NCBI RefSeq assembly: GCF_900476045.1
Contig: NZ_LS483440.1
Location: forward strand, 620,001 to 684,000
Length of the DNA stretch: 64,000 bases
Reading direction: 5' to 3'
Source: Gemella morbillorum
GTDB lineage: Bacteria; Bacillota; Bacilli; Staphylococcales; Gemellaceae
Part shown: in pieces, positions 49,936 through 59,021 of the stretch
Layout: every line of letters starts with the position of its first letter
Numbering within the stretch: position 1 is the first letter of the stretch
Notes under the pieces: generated by a model
The model's database searches: none
Seen by the model: the letters and a program-made list of their open reading frames with translations, nothing else
What the model was told of the DNA's origin: nothing
Made by a program: the position numbers and the translations under genes

Positions 49936-51513
49936 ATGATATATAAAATAGCAAATACACAAGAAGAATATGAACAAATTTTCAAGTTAAATTATGAAAC
50001 ATTTGTTGATGAAATTCCTCAGCACCAAAAAAATGAAGCTAAAAAATTAAAAGATAAATTTCATGATAAAAACATATATATAATAGCAAAAAAAGAGAAT
50101 GAAGTAATTGGAATGATTTCGCTATCTGATACACGTCCATTTTCTTTAGATGATAAGTTGAATAATATAGATACATATTACAAAGAGGAATATAGAAAAC
50201 CCGTAGAGATTCGATTATTGTCAATAAAACATCAATATAGAAAAACAAAGGTCTTTACAGAATTAATTCAAAGAACATTTAATTATATTATTCAAAACTC
50301 TTATGATGTCGTCTTTATTTCGGGAACAGTGAGACAAGAAAAATTATACAAACATATAGGTTTTGTTCAGTTCCACGAAAATGTAGGTACTAAAGATGCA
50401 GAATATATGCCGATGTATTTAGATTTGACTGCTGAAAATAAAATTATTAATAGACTTGCAGCAGCTCAGCGTATCAATTTTTTACCTGGTCCAGTAGATT
50501 TATCGGATGATGTGGTTGGTAAATTATCAAAAAAACTGTATTCACATAGAAGTAATGAGTTTGTTACATTGACAAAAGATACTTTGGCCAAATTAGAAAG
50601 AATCCTTGATGTTAAGTGTGCAACTATACTTCATGGTTCAGCTACTTTAGCTAATGAAGCTATTATGGCTCAGTTAAAGGGACGTGGGCTTAGTAATGGA
50701 TTAGTTCTTGCAAATGGTGAATTTGGAAATAGACTAATACGTGAAAGCAAGCGCCATGGTCTAAATATAGACGATTATAGCGTAGGTTTTGGAGAGAGTT
50801 TTGATTTAGAATTATTAGATAGAAAGTTATCTGAGGACAATTATGACTTTGTCTATTTAGTTCATAATGAAACTAGTGTTGGAATTTTAAATGATTTAGA
50901 TAAAATAACAGAAATTGTAAAAGAAAAACATAATAAGGTTTTAGCTGTTGATGCTGTATCAGCGGTTGGAGCGATCAAGTACAGTTATAGAAATGTAGAT
51001 TATGTTGCATGTTCATCAGGAAAAGCATTTTGTTCTGTTGCAGGTCTTGCAGTGGTTGGATCTAATTGTGAATTGGTACCGTTGGAGAATACACCATTAT
51101 ACTTAGACTTGCATTATGCGAATAAGATGGTTTCTATACCATTTACACAACCATCAATTTTAATGGAAGCTTTAAACACAGCTTTAGATGCATTTGAAAC
51201 TGATGAAAGATATGAAAAAGTTCAAAGTAAGTATGCTTATATGAAAGAAGGGTTAGAAGCTTTAGGCCTTCCGATTATGAAAATTAAGAAAAATGAAGTA
51301 TCACCTGTTATAATAACGGTAGAACTTCCTGAAAGTATTTCTTCGCTTAATATAGGGGCTTCACTTGCGATAAATAATGTATTTATTCATTATAAGAGCT
51401 CATACTTAGCAGAAAGAAATATAATTCAATTTTCATTTATAAACATAAACACAACTAAAAAAGAAATAGATTATACATTAAGTATATTAAAAGAAATGAT
51501 AGGAGAGAATTAA
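49936..51513 (+). CDS. GNAT acyltransferase fused to a class V aminotransferase
   Basis: 525 residues with two domains. Residues 1 to about 160 are a GNAT/N-acyl amino acid synthase-like fold (EQIFKLNYETFVDEIPQHQ, VIGMISLSDTRPFSLD, RKPVEIRLLSIKHQYR, YKHIGFVQF). Residues about 180-525 are a class V PLP aminotransferase (INFLPGPVDLSDDVV, LHGSATLANEAIMAQLK, VDAVSAVGAIKYS with Asp339, and the PLP lysine in CSSGKAFCS, Lys363), similar to serine/alanine-glyoxylate enzymes. No frame break joins them. The substrate is unknown. The gene abuts rpoY. Confidence 0.82.
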   Translation: MIYKIANTQEEYEQIFKLNYETFVDEIPQHQKNEAKKLKDKFHDKNIYIIAKKENEVIGMISLSDTRPFSLDDKLNNIDTYYKEEYRKPVEIRLLSIKHQYRKTKVFTELIQRTFNYIIQNSYDVVFISGTVRQEKLYKHIGFVQFHENVGTKDAEYMPMYLDLTAENKIINRLAAAQRINFLPGPVDLSDDVVGKLSKKLYSHRSNEFVTLTKDTLAKLERILDVKCATILHGSATLANEAIMAQLKGRGLSNGLVLANGEFGNRLIRESKRHGLNIDDYSVGFGESFDLELLDRKLSEDNYDFVYLVHNETSVGILNDLDKITEIVKEKHNKVLAVDAVSAVGAIKYSYRNVDYVACSSGKAFCSVAGLAVVGSNCELVPLENTPLYLDLHYANKMVSIPFTQPSILMEALNTALDAFETDERYEKVQSKYAYMKEGLEALGLPIMKIKKNEVSPVIITVELPESISSLNIGASLAINNVFIHYKSSYLAERNIIQFSFININTTKKEIDYTLSILKEMIGEN

Positions 51514-51731
51514 TGCCAGTATTTAAAGTATTTTACCAAGAAAATTCAAAAGAAATTCCAGTAAGGGAGAATACGCAAGTATTATTTGTAGAAGCTGATG
51601 GAGTTCCTGCAGTTAGAAAATACTTGGATGACAGAAATTACAACATAGAGCTTGTTCAAGAATTAAGCGATGCTTATTTAGAATTTGAAAAACAAGCGGA
51701 AGATTTTAAAGTGGAGAAAGTTAATGGATAA
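51513..51731 (+). CDS. rpoY: RNA polymerase epsilon subunit RpoY
   Basis: 72 residues: [65 protein letters not shown], the DUF1447/epsilon pattern. A small accessory subunit of Firmicute RNA polymerase. Overlaps the previous stop by 1 bp and the RNase J start by 8 bp; rpoY-rnjA is a conserved pair. Confidence 0.93.
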   Translation: MPVFKVFYQENSKEIPVRENTQVLFVEADGVPAVRKYLDDRNYNIELVQELSDAYLEFEKQAEDFKVEKVNG

Positions 51732-53394
51732 AATCATTAAAAAAAATGAAGTAGGTGTAGCTGCTATTGGTGGACTAGGCGAAATAGGGAAAAACACTTA
51801 CGCTATTCAATATCGTGATGAAATAATTATTATCGATGCGGGAGTGAAGTTTCCTGGAGATAATATTTTAGGAATCGATTATGTAATTCCTGATTACTCA
51901 TATATTGAAAAAAACATAGATAAAATAAAAGCTTTAGTAATAACTCATGGTCACGAAGATCATATAGGCGGCTTACCATTTTTACTAAGAAAAGTGAGTC
52001 TACCTATTTATGGAGGACCTCTTGCTATTGGATTAATAAGATCAAAATTAGAAGAACATAATTTATTGGCAAGAGCAGAATTAAATGTTATTGATGAAGA
52101 TACTATTTTAGAGTTTAAATATTTAAAAGTGTCATTTCATAATACAACGCACTCTATTCCAGATTCTTTCGGAGTTATAGTTAATACACCACAAGGAAAT
52201 ATCGTACATACAGGAGATTTTAAATTTGACTTTACGCCAGTAGGGCAAGGAACAAATCTTCACAAAATGGCAGCAATCGGTGATGAAGGTGTATTATGTT
52301 TACTTTCAGACTCAACTAACTCAGAACGAGGAGAGTTTACCCAAAGTGAGAAAGAAGTAGGGAAAACAATTTCTAATATACTTCGTAAAGAAAAACATCG
52401 TGTAATATTTGCTACATTTGCTTCTAACGTTTATCGTGTAAAACAAGTAGTTGAAGCATGTATAGAGCACGGAAGAAAAATCGTTGTTTTTGGTCGCTCA
52501 ATGGAGAAAGCTATCAAAATAGGTACAGAGTTAGGTTACATCAAAGCACCAAAAGATACATTTGTTAATAGCAAATATTTAAACCAAGTAGACCCAAACA
52601 AACTTCTTATTTTGTGTACAGGGACTCAAGGTGAAGAGCTTGCTGCGCTTAGTAGAATTGCTAACGGTACGCATAAAAAGATAACTATTATGCCGACAGA
52701 TACGGTAATTTTTGCAAGTTCAGCTATTCCAGGTAATACATTATCAATTAATAAGAATATAGATTTATTGTCAAAACTAGGTGCTAATGTAATTACATCT
52801 AGCGTCAATAATGTCCATACTTCTGGGCATGGATCAAAAGAAGAACAAAAATTAATGTTTAGATTAATTAAACCTAAGTATTTTATGCCTATTCATGGTG
52901 AATATCGTATGCAAGTTATTCATGCTCAAACAGCTGCTGAATGCGATATTCCATTAGAAAATTCATTTATTATGGAAAATGGTGAGGTGCTAGCCTTAAC
53001 AAGTGACAGCGCTCGTATTGCAGGAAAATTTGAGGCATCTGATGTGTACGTAGATGGTCTTGGAATTGGAGATATAGGAAGCGTTGTTATAAAAGATAGA
53101 AAAGAACTATCAGAAGAAGGTGTAATTGTCGTATCAGTTGCACTAGATTTTAAAAATAAAAAATTACTTAATAATCCGGATATAATTAGCAGAGGATTTG
53201 TTAATATAAATGAATCTATGGAATTGTTTGGAGCATGTAAAGGCGTTGTAAAAGATACAGTTTTAAATATACTTTCCGATGAAGAAGTTGGAGTGTATCA
53301 AATACGCCATCAAATAGTAGAAAAATTAGGAGAATTTTTAGAACAAGAGATTGGGAGAAAACCTGTAATATTACCTACAATATTGGAGGTGTAA
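51724..53394 (+). CDS. rnjA: Ribonuclease J1
   Basis: 556 residues. Metallo-beta-lactamase/beta-CASP RNase with [12 protein letters not shown] (His75, His77, Asp79, His80), [28 protein letters not shown] (beta-CASP), and MPIHGEYR. It has 5'-3' exonuclease and endonuclease activity in mRNA decay and rRNA maturation. ATG at 51724 with GTGGAGAAAG before it; the ATG at 51685 lies deep in rpoY and is rejected. Confidence 0.95.
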   Translation: MDKIIKKNEVGVAAIGGLGEIGKNTYAIQYRDEIIIIDAGVKFPGDNILGIDYVIPDYSYIEKNIDKIKALVITHGHEDHIGGLPFLLRKVSLPIYGGPLAIGLIRSKLEEHNLLARAELNVIDEDTILEFKYLKVSFHNTTHSIPDSFGVIVNTPQGNIVHTGDFKFDFTPVGQGTNLHKMAAIGDEGVLCLLSDSTNSERGEFTQSEKEVGKTISNILRKEKHRVIFATFASNVYRVKQVVEACIEHGRKIVVFGRSMEKAIKIGTELGYIKAPKDTFVNSKYLNQVDPNKLLILCTGTQGEELAALSRIANGTHKKITIMPTDTVIFASSAIPGNTLSINKNIDLLSKLGANVITSSVNNVHTSGHGSKEEQKLMFRLIKPKYFMPIHGEYRMQVIHAQTAAECDIPLENSFIMENGEVLALTSDSARIAGKFEASDVYVDGLGIGDIGSVVIKDRKELSEEGVIVVSVALDFKNKKLLNNPDIISRGFVNINESMELFGACKGVVKDTVLNILSDEEVGVYQIRHQIVEKLGEFLEQEIGRKPVILPTILEV

Positions 53395-53396
53395 AT

Positions 53397-54065
53397 ATGA
53401 AATATAGAAGTGTGTTTGATATTATAGGACCAATAATGGTAGGTCCGTCGAGTTCACATACAGCTGGAGCTGTAAGAATAGGATTATTTACCAGATATAT
53501 ATTTGGACATCAGCCTGAAAAAATAAAAATAACATTATATGGCTCATTTAAAGAGACATATAAAGGACATGGAACAGATATAGCGTTAATAGGGGGATTG
53601 TTAGGATACAATACCTCAGATAAGCGCATTAGAACTAGTTTAGAAGACGCTAAAGAAGCAGGAATAGATTTCGAATTTATAGAAAGTGAAGTTGAGCATA
53701 TTCATCCAAATACCGCCAAACTTGAAGTAGAGGCAGGTAGACATAGTCTGGATTTAATAGGAAAATCAATCGGTGGAGGAAAAATGGTTATTTTCGAATT
53801 ATTAGGATTTGACGTAAATCTCTCTGGAGACTTTCCTAGTTACTTTGTTTTTTACAAGTTTAGTGAAAAAAATAAAATACATTTACTTTCAGAAATAAAT
53901 AATATATTTGGAGATAATAAAGTAAGTGATAATTTTTCTGATTCAATATTAGAAGGAGTAAATTTACTAGTAGTGGAAGTTTTGGAAGAAATTAGTACTA
54001 AACAAATAGAGAGAATAGCTAGTTTAGAATATGTTAATGAAGTAAAATTCGCAGATAGATTATAG
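53397..54065 (+). CDS. sdaAB: L-serine dehydratase, beta subunit
   Basis: 222 residues. YRSVFDIIGPIMVGPSSSHTAGAVRIG is diagnostic, followed by YKGHGTDIALIGGLLGY and HPNTAKLEVE; an ACT-like C-terminal part is present. Forms an Fe-S L-serine dehydratase with the next gene product, turning serine into pyruvate and ammonia. Confidence 0.95.
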   Translation: MKYRSVFDIIGPIMVGPSSSHTAGAVRIGLFTRYIFGHQPEKIKITLYGSFKETYKGHGTDIALIGGLLGYNTSDKRIRTSLEDAKEAGIDFEFIESEVEHIHPNTAKLEVEAGRHSLDLIGKSIGGGKMVIFELLGFDVNLSGDFPSYFVFYKFSEKNKIHLLSEINNIFGDNKVSDNFSDSILEGVNLLVVEVLEEISTKQIERIASLEYVNEVKFADRL

Positions 54066-54075
54066 GGGAACCGTT

Positions 54076-54948
54076 ATGTTTACAAGTTTAGAAGATATAG
54101 TGGAAAAATCAAAATATGAAAAGAAACCTGTTTCGGAGCTTATGATTGAACAAGAAGTGGAGTTGAATGGAGTTAGTCGTTCTGCTGTGGAAAAATTAAT
54201 GAAACGCAACTTATCAGTAATGATGCAAGCCGTAGAAGAGGGGCTAGCAGGGGTAAGTTCAAAGACAGGACTTACTGGAGGAGATGCTAAAAAATTACAA
54301 AATTATATAGAAAGTGGCCAATCAATTACTGGTGGTGATTTTTTGACGGGGGTTGCAGCTGCAATAGCTACTAATGAGGTTAATGCTTCACTAGGCTTGA
54401 TTTGTGCAACACCTACAGCAGGTTCAGCAGGTGTGTTACCTGGTTGTGTTCATGCTTTAAAGCAAAAGTTTAATATAGATGAAGAAACACAATTAAGAAT
54501 GCTATTTACAGCAGGGGCTTTTGGTTTTGTTGTAGCCAATAATGCATCTTGTTCGGGAGCAGAAGGTGGATGTCAAGCTGAAATAGGTTCAGCTAGTGCA
54601 ATGGCTGCAGCCGCGATAGTAGAGGCTATGGGTGGTGATGCAGAAACGAGTGCGCATGCTTTCGCAATTGCTTTAAAAAATATGCTAGGTCTTGTTTGTG
54701 ATCCTGTAGCAGGATTAGTTGAAGTTCCCTGTGTAAAACGTAATGCTGCAGGAGCATCTATAGCAATGATGGCAGCAGACATGGCACTTGCAGGTATTAA
54801 GAGTCGTATACCTGCAGATGAAGTATTAGAAGCCATGTATAAGATTGGTTTAGAAATGTCGACAACACTAAAGGAAACTGCCAGAGGAGGCTTGGCAATT
54901 ACAAAAACTGGAGAAAAATATAGGAGTTTATTATTCGGTAATGATTAA
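54076..54948 (+). CDS. sdaAA: L-serine dehydratase, alpha subunit
   Basis: 290 residues. GLTGGDAKKLQNYIESGQ, GLICATPTAGSAGVLPGCV, NNASCSGAEGGCQAEIGSASAMAAAA and GLVCDPVAGLVEVPCVKRNAAGA include the cysteines that bind the 4Fe-4S cluster. Follows the beta subunit by 10 bp. Confidence 0.96.
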   Translation: MFTSLEDIVEKSKYEKKPVSELMIEQEVELNGVSRSAVEKLMKRNLSVMMQAVEEGLAGVSSKTGLTGGDAKKLQNYIESGQSITGGDFLTGVAAAIATNEVNASLGLICATPTAGSAGVLPGCVHALKQKFNIDEETQLRMLFTAGAFGFVVANNASCSGAEGGCQAEIGSASAMAAAAIVEAMGGDAETSAHAFAIALKNMLGLVCDPVAGLVEVPCVKRNAAGASIAMMAADMALAGIKSRIPADEVLEAMYKIGLEMSTTLKETARGGLAITKTGEKYRSLLFGND

Positions 54949-56950
54949 TATATTGGAAAAATCAGTAGAAACTATAAAAGGCGTAGGAAAAAAATATCTA
55001 CAAACATTGAACGAATTAGAGATATATACTATTCGTGATGTATTGTATAATATTCCTTACAGAGTGTCTAGTTCTACTGATTTTTCTATGTCTGTTAAAG
55101 ATAATGAAAAAGTAGTTGCAACAGGGAAAGTAGAAACACGTGTTAGTACACAGTTTTATGGAAATAAACGAAGTCGTTCATTCTTTTCATTATCTACCCC
55201 AACAGGAAGTATAAAAATAGTGTTTTTTAATCAACATTATCTTAAAAAGAATCTTTTAGAAGGCCGAGATATCGTAGTAAAGGGAATCTATAACAAAGCT
55301 AATAATACGATAACTGCTTCTAGCATTTCTTTCGGAAAAGAAGAAAAAGCGGAAAATAATGATAAAATAGAAGTGTTTTATCATTTAAAACAAGGAATAA
55401 CTCAAAAAAGATTTATAAAGCTTGTAGAAGAATCATTTAATATGATTGATGAAGAAAATGTTATTTTAGATTTAGTCCCTGAAAACTTCAAAGGAATTTG
55501 GAAACTGGAAAAAATCTTATATACACTCCATTTCCCAAAAGATGTTGAGCAGTTTGATAAAGCACGTAAAATGTATGCTTTTCATGAGCTATTTAATTAT
55601 CAATTGAAATTACAGTTGCAAAATATAAATAGTAGGTTAGAAGATGAAAGATACAGAATTTGTATAAATAACAATGATATTCAAGAATTTACACAACAAC
55701 TTCCGTTCAGTCTGACGAATGCTCAAAAGAGAGTAATAGACGAGATTGCAGCTGATTTAAATACACCTTATAAAATGGATAGATTGTTGCAAGGTGATGT
55801 AGGAAGTGGAAAAACAGCTGTAGCAGCCGCAACTTTGTATGGAGTTATAAAATCTGGATATCAAGCAGCTATTATGGCGCCAACAGAAATTCTTGCTAAT
55901 CAACATTTTGAAACTTTTTTTGAATTTTTCAAAGAACTAAATATATCAATAGCACTGCTAACAAGTAACACACCTAAAAAAGAACGCAACAAAATTTTAA
56001 GTTTACTTGAAGTAGGTGAAGTAGAATTATTAATTGGGACACATTCTTTAATTCAAGATGATGTCATATTTAAAAATTTGAAATATGTAATTACTGACGA
56101 GCAACATCGTTTTGGTGTTAGACAACGGAAAATTTTAAGTAATAAAGGAGAGGCGGTAAACTCATTAATGATGACTGCAACGCCAATTCCTCGCAGTCTT
56201 GCGATAACATTAATTACTGATATAAAAGTCTCAACAATAGATGAACTTCCAGCAGGTCGTAAAAAAGTTCAAACATATAAAGCGAATAACAAGAGTTTTT
56301 ATAAAGTTTTAGATAATATCATGATGGAGCTTGACAGCGGTCGACAAGGTTATGTAGTGTGCCCATTAATAGAAGAATCAGAAAAGATGGATCTTCAAAA
56401 TGTAGAAGATATTTATGAGAAGATAAAAGAATACTTGCCAGATTCATATAAAATAGCTATTCTACATGGTAAAATGAGTAATAAAGAAAAAGATGAGATA
56501 GTTGAAAGATTCTTAAATAAAGAGATACATATTTTAATATCAACAACGGTAATAGAAGTAGGAGTAAATGTTCCTAACGCAACATTTATGATTGTGGTTG
56601 ATGCACATAGATTTGGACTTGCGACATTGCATCAACTTAGAGGACGCGTAGGAAGAAGTAAGTTTCAATCATATTGCATCTTGATAACTGATTCAAAAAG
56701 TGAGAGAATAGATATTATGTGTTTGGAAAATGATGGATTTAAGATTGCAGAGTTTGATCTTAAGCAACGAGGTCCTGGAGATTTTTTTGGTACGAAACAA
56801 AGCGGTGTTCCAAGTTTTAAAGTTGCAGATTTAATTAATGATGTAGATCTTATGTATTTAGCTAAAAGATTAGCTCTAAAAATTATAGAAGTAACAGATA
56901 ATAAGAATAGGTTACTTCAGTATGTAGGTTTAGAAGAAACAACAATATAG
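54941..56950 (+). CDS. recG: ATP-dependent DNA helicase RecG
   Basis: 669 residues. N-terminal wedge/OB domain (TIRDVLYNIPYRVSS, then VVATGKVETRVSTQFYGNKRSRSFFSL), Walker A LLQGDVGSGKTAVAAATL, DEQH box (YVITDEQHRFGVRQR), MMTATPIPRSLAIT, and HQLRGRVGRSKFQSYC with the TRG motif region. Remodels stalled replication forks and branched DNA. Overlaps sdaAA by 8 bp. Confidence 0.96.
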   Translation: MINILEKSVETIKGVGKKYLQTLNELEIYTIRDVLYNIPYRVSSSTDFSMSVKDNEKVVATGKVETRVSTQFYGNKRSRSFFSLSTPTGSIKIVFFNQHYLKKNLLEGRDIVVKGIYNKANNTITASSISFGKEEKAENNDKIEVFYHLKQGITQKRFIKLVEESFNMIDEENVILDLVPENFKGIWKLEKILYTLHFPKDVEQFDKARKMYAFHELFNYQLKLQLQNINSRLEDERYRICINNNDIQEFTQQLPFSLTNAQKRVIDEIAADLNTPYKMDRLLQGDVGSGKTAVAAATLYGVIKSGYQAAIMAPTEILANQHFETFFEFFKELNISIALLTSNTPKKERNKILSLLEVGEVELLIGTHSLIQDDVIFKNLKYVITDEQHRFGVRQRKILSNKGEAVNSLMMTATPIPRSLAITLITDIKVSTIDELPAGRKKVQTYKANNKSFYKVLDNIMMELDSGRQGYVVCPLIEESEKMDLQNVEDIYEKIKEYLPDSYKIAILHGKMSNKEKDEIVERFLNKEIHILISTTVIEVGVNVPNATFMIVVDAHRFGLATLHQLRGRVGRSKFQSYCILITDSKSERIDIMCLENDGFKIAEFDLKQRGPGDFFGTKQSGVPSFKVADLINDVDLMYLAKRLALKIIEVTDNKNRLLQYVGLEETTI

Positions 56951-56959
56951 GAGGAATAG

Positions 56960-57595
56960 ATGAGCAAAAAGTGGAAAAATAGATTAATAAATATTCTTAT
57001 TGCAGTATTATTACTTACCTCGGTAGTACTTATTTTTAAAAATCAAATTAGAGAGTACTTAACAGGAAATGCTAACAATAAAATAATAACTGCGTACAAA
57101 AATGGTAAAGGAGAGGTAGATATACCTTGGTGGCAAAAATTATTTACTGATAATGCCTCGAAAATAAAATTAACAGATTCTATGTTAGGAATTTTAAAAA
57201 TTGATTCTGTAAATATTCAAGAACCTATATTTCAAGATGTCACAGAGATTAACTTGATTAATGGTGTTGCGACAGCGCAAGAACCTTCAACATTAGATGC
57301 TCAAAATGTTGTGATAGCTGGGCATAGTGTTCAAGGAGTAGGTATAAGATTTAATAATCTTAGCAAAATAAAAATGGGTGACAAAGTTCAGGTTATTTCA
57401 AAAGATAAGCTACGTACATATGAGGTAAGTAAATTATATGATGTGGCTGCAACCCAGGTAGAAATACTAGAGCAACATAAAGATCAACCTAAAAAACTTA
57501 CATTATTCACTTGCGATAATTATAATCCTAAAACAGGAGAATGGGAAAGTAGATTTGTTGTTGAAGCTAAATTAGTAGGAGAAGAGAGTGCATAA
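56960..57595 (+). CDS. srtA: Class A sortase
   Basis: 211 residues with an N-terminal membrane anchor (residues about 9-27). Catalytic His122 (VIAGHS), Cys185 (TLFTCDNY) and Arg198 (ESRFVV) form the active site. It links LPxTG proteins to the cell wall; the LPNTG-bearing protease at 59022 is a plausible local substrate. Confidence 0.93.
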   Translation: MSKKWKNRLINILIAVLLLTSVVLIFKNQIREYLTGNANNKIITAYKNGKGEVDIPWWQKLFTDNASKIKLTDSMLGILKIDSVNIQEPIFQDVTEINLINGVATAQEPSTLDAQNVVIAGHSVQGVGIRFNNLSKIKMGDKVQVISKDKLRTYEVSKLYDVAATQVEILEQHKDQPKKLTLFTCDNYNPKTGEWESRFVVEAKLVGEESA

Positions 57596-57599
57596 TATT

Positions 57600-58574
57600 A
57601 TGAAAATAGGAATAGATATTTTAGGGATAGATAACCCAGAAAGAATTATTAACTTTGTAAATAACTATAAAGACAGCGAAGTAGAATTATATGTTTATGG
57701 ATTGGAAGAAACATTAATAAAAATAACAAAAACCGAAAATATTGTAAAAAATGTTTGTACAGAAGAAGTATATATGTCAGATGATTCGGCGCGAGTTCAT
57801 AGAAAGAAAAAAGATTCTTCTATGATTAGAATGCTAGATGATTTAAAAAATCAAATAATAGATGTAGCTATTACTGGGGGTAGTACAGGCGCATTTATGG
57901 CAAGTTCAGTATTTATGATTGGTCGTATCGAGGGTATTTCAAAACCAGGCTTAGCTTCTCTACTACCAACAAGGTCAGATCATAAGTTTTTATTAACAGA
58001 TCTTGGGGCGAATGTTGAGGCAAAACCGGACGATCTACTTAATTATGCAAAACTTGGTCAATTGTATATGAAGTACATTTATAATATAGAAACACCGAGC
58101 GTAGCATTGTTGAATGTAGGTGTTGAAGAAAGTAAAGGTAACAAAGTTTATAAGGATGCACATAAGCTTATGAAGGCCGAAGTAGCAAACTTTAAGGGGA
58201 ATATAGAAGGTCGAGAAATATTAGAGCATCAATTTGATATAGTAGTGGCTGAAGGCTTTGCAGGAAATGTTTTATTAAAAACTATAGAAGGAGTTGCGAA
58301 GTCATTAGGAAAAATGATAAAAGGAATTTTCTTACAGAACTTAAAAACTAAAATAGGGGCATTATTAGTAAAAAAAGGTATTAATGCATTTAGGAAAAAA
58401 TTTGATTACAGTGAATATGGTGGAGCATTTTTACTTGGAATAAAGAAACCTACAATAAAAGTTCATGGTGCTGCTGATGAAAATGCACTATATTATGCTG
58501 TTCAACAAGCAAAACAAATACACAAAACAAAACTTTATGATATAATGATAGAAACAATGGAAAAAGGAGAATAA
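57600..58574 (+). CDS. plsX: Phosphate acyltransferase PlsX
   Basis: 324 residues. AITGGSTGAFMASSVFMIGRIEGISKPGLASLLPT, FLLTDLGANVEAKPDDLLNYAKLGQLY and VVAEGFAGNVLLKTIEGVAKSL are PlsX motifs. It converts acyl-ACP to acyl-phosphate for phospholipid synthesis. ATG at 57600 chosen; the upstream GTG at 57588 overlaps srtA. Followed 3 bp later by acpP. Confidence 0.93.
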   Translation: MKIGIDILGIDNPERIINFVNNYKDSEVELYVYGLEETLIKITKTENIVKNVCTEEVYMSDDSARVHRKKKDSSMIRMLDDLKNQIIDVAITGGSTGAFMASSVFMIGRIEGISKPGLASLLPTRSDHKFLLTDLGANVEAKPDDLLNYAKLGQLYMKYIYNIETPSVALLNVGVEESKGNKVYKDAHKLMKAEVANFKGNIEGREILEHQFDIVVAEGFAGNVLLKTIEGVAKSLGKMIKGIFLQNLKTKIGALLVKKGINAFRKKFDYSEYGGAFLLGIKKPTIKVHGAADENALYYAVQQAKQIHKTKLYDIMIETMEKGE

Positions 58575-58577
58575 AAA

Positions 58578-58808
58578 ATGGCAATTTTAGAAGAAGTAAA
58601 AGAAATAATTACAAGATATGTAAAAGTTGAACCAGAAAAAATCACATTAGAATCAAAACTTAATGAGGATTTAGATGCTGATTCAATTGATATTGCCGAT
58701 GTAGTAATGGATATTGAAGAAAAATACGGATTTGAATTTTCTGATGAAGATGCAGAAAATATTGTTGCTATTAAAGATTTAGTAAAAGTAATAGAAGAAA
58801 GAAAATAA
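58578..58808 (+). CDS. acpP: Acyl carrier protein
   Basis: 76 residues, acidic. The phosphopantetheine serine is Ser36 in LDADSIDIADVVMDIEEKYGFEF, with Ile replacing the more usual Leu after it. Carries fatty acyl chains; adjacent to plsX, which uses acyl-ACP. Confidence 0.94.
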   Translation: MAILEEVKEIITRYVKVEPEKITLESKLNEDLDADSIDIADVVMDIEEKYGFEFSDEDAENIVAIKDLVKVIEERK

Positions 58809-58856
58809 TAAAAACTTTATGAGTCTATCTCAAGAAGTTAAATTAAATATTATATG

Positions 58857-58899
58857 GAGAATTTAGTTTTGTATTATAAAAAACTAAATTCTTTTTTTT
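58857..58899 (+). terminator. Terminator after acpP
   Basis: AGAATTTAGTTTT (58858-58870) / AAAACTAAATTCT (58879-58891), perfect 13 bp, followed by eight T. Confidence 0.9.
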
Positions 58900-59021
58900 A
58901 ATATTTATGCTTTTTACATAATACTGATTTCTTGATTTTTTAAAATGAAAGAATTAAAATTAATATGTTAAATTATGAGAAATCATAAGTAATCATAAAT
59001 TATGGAAAAAGGAGAATATAA

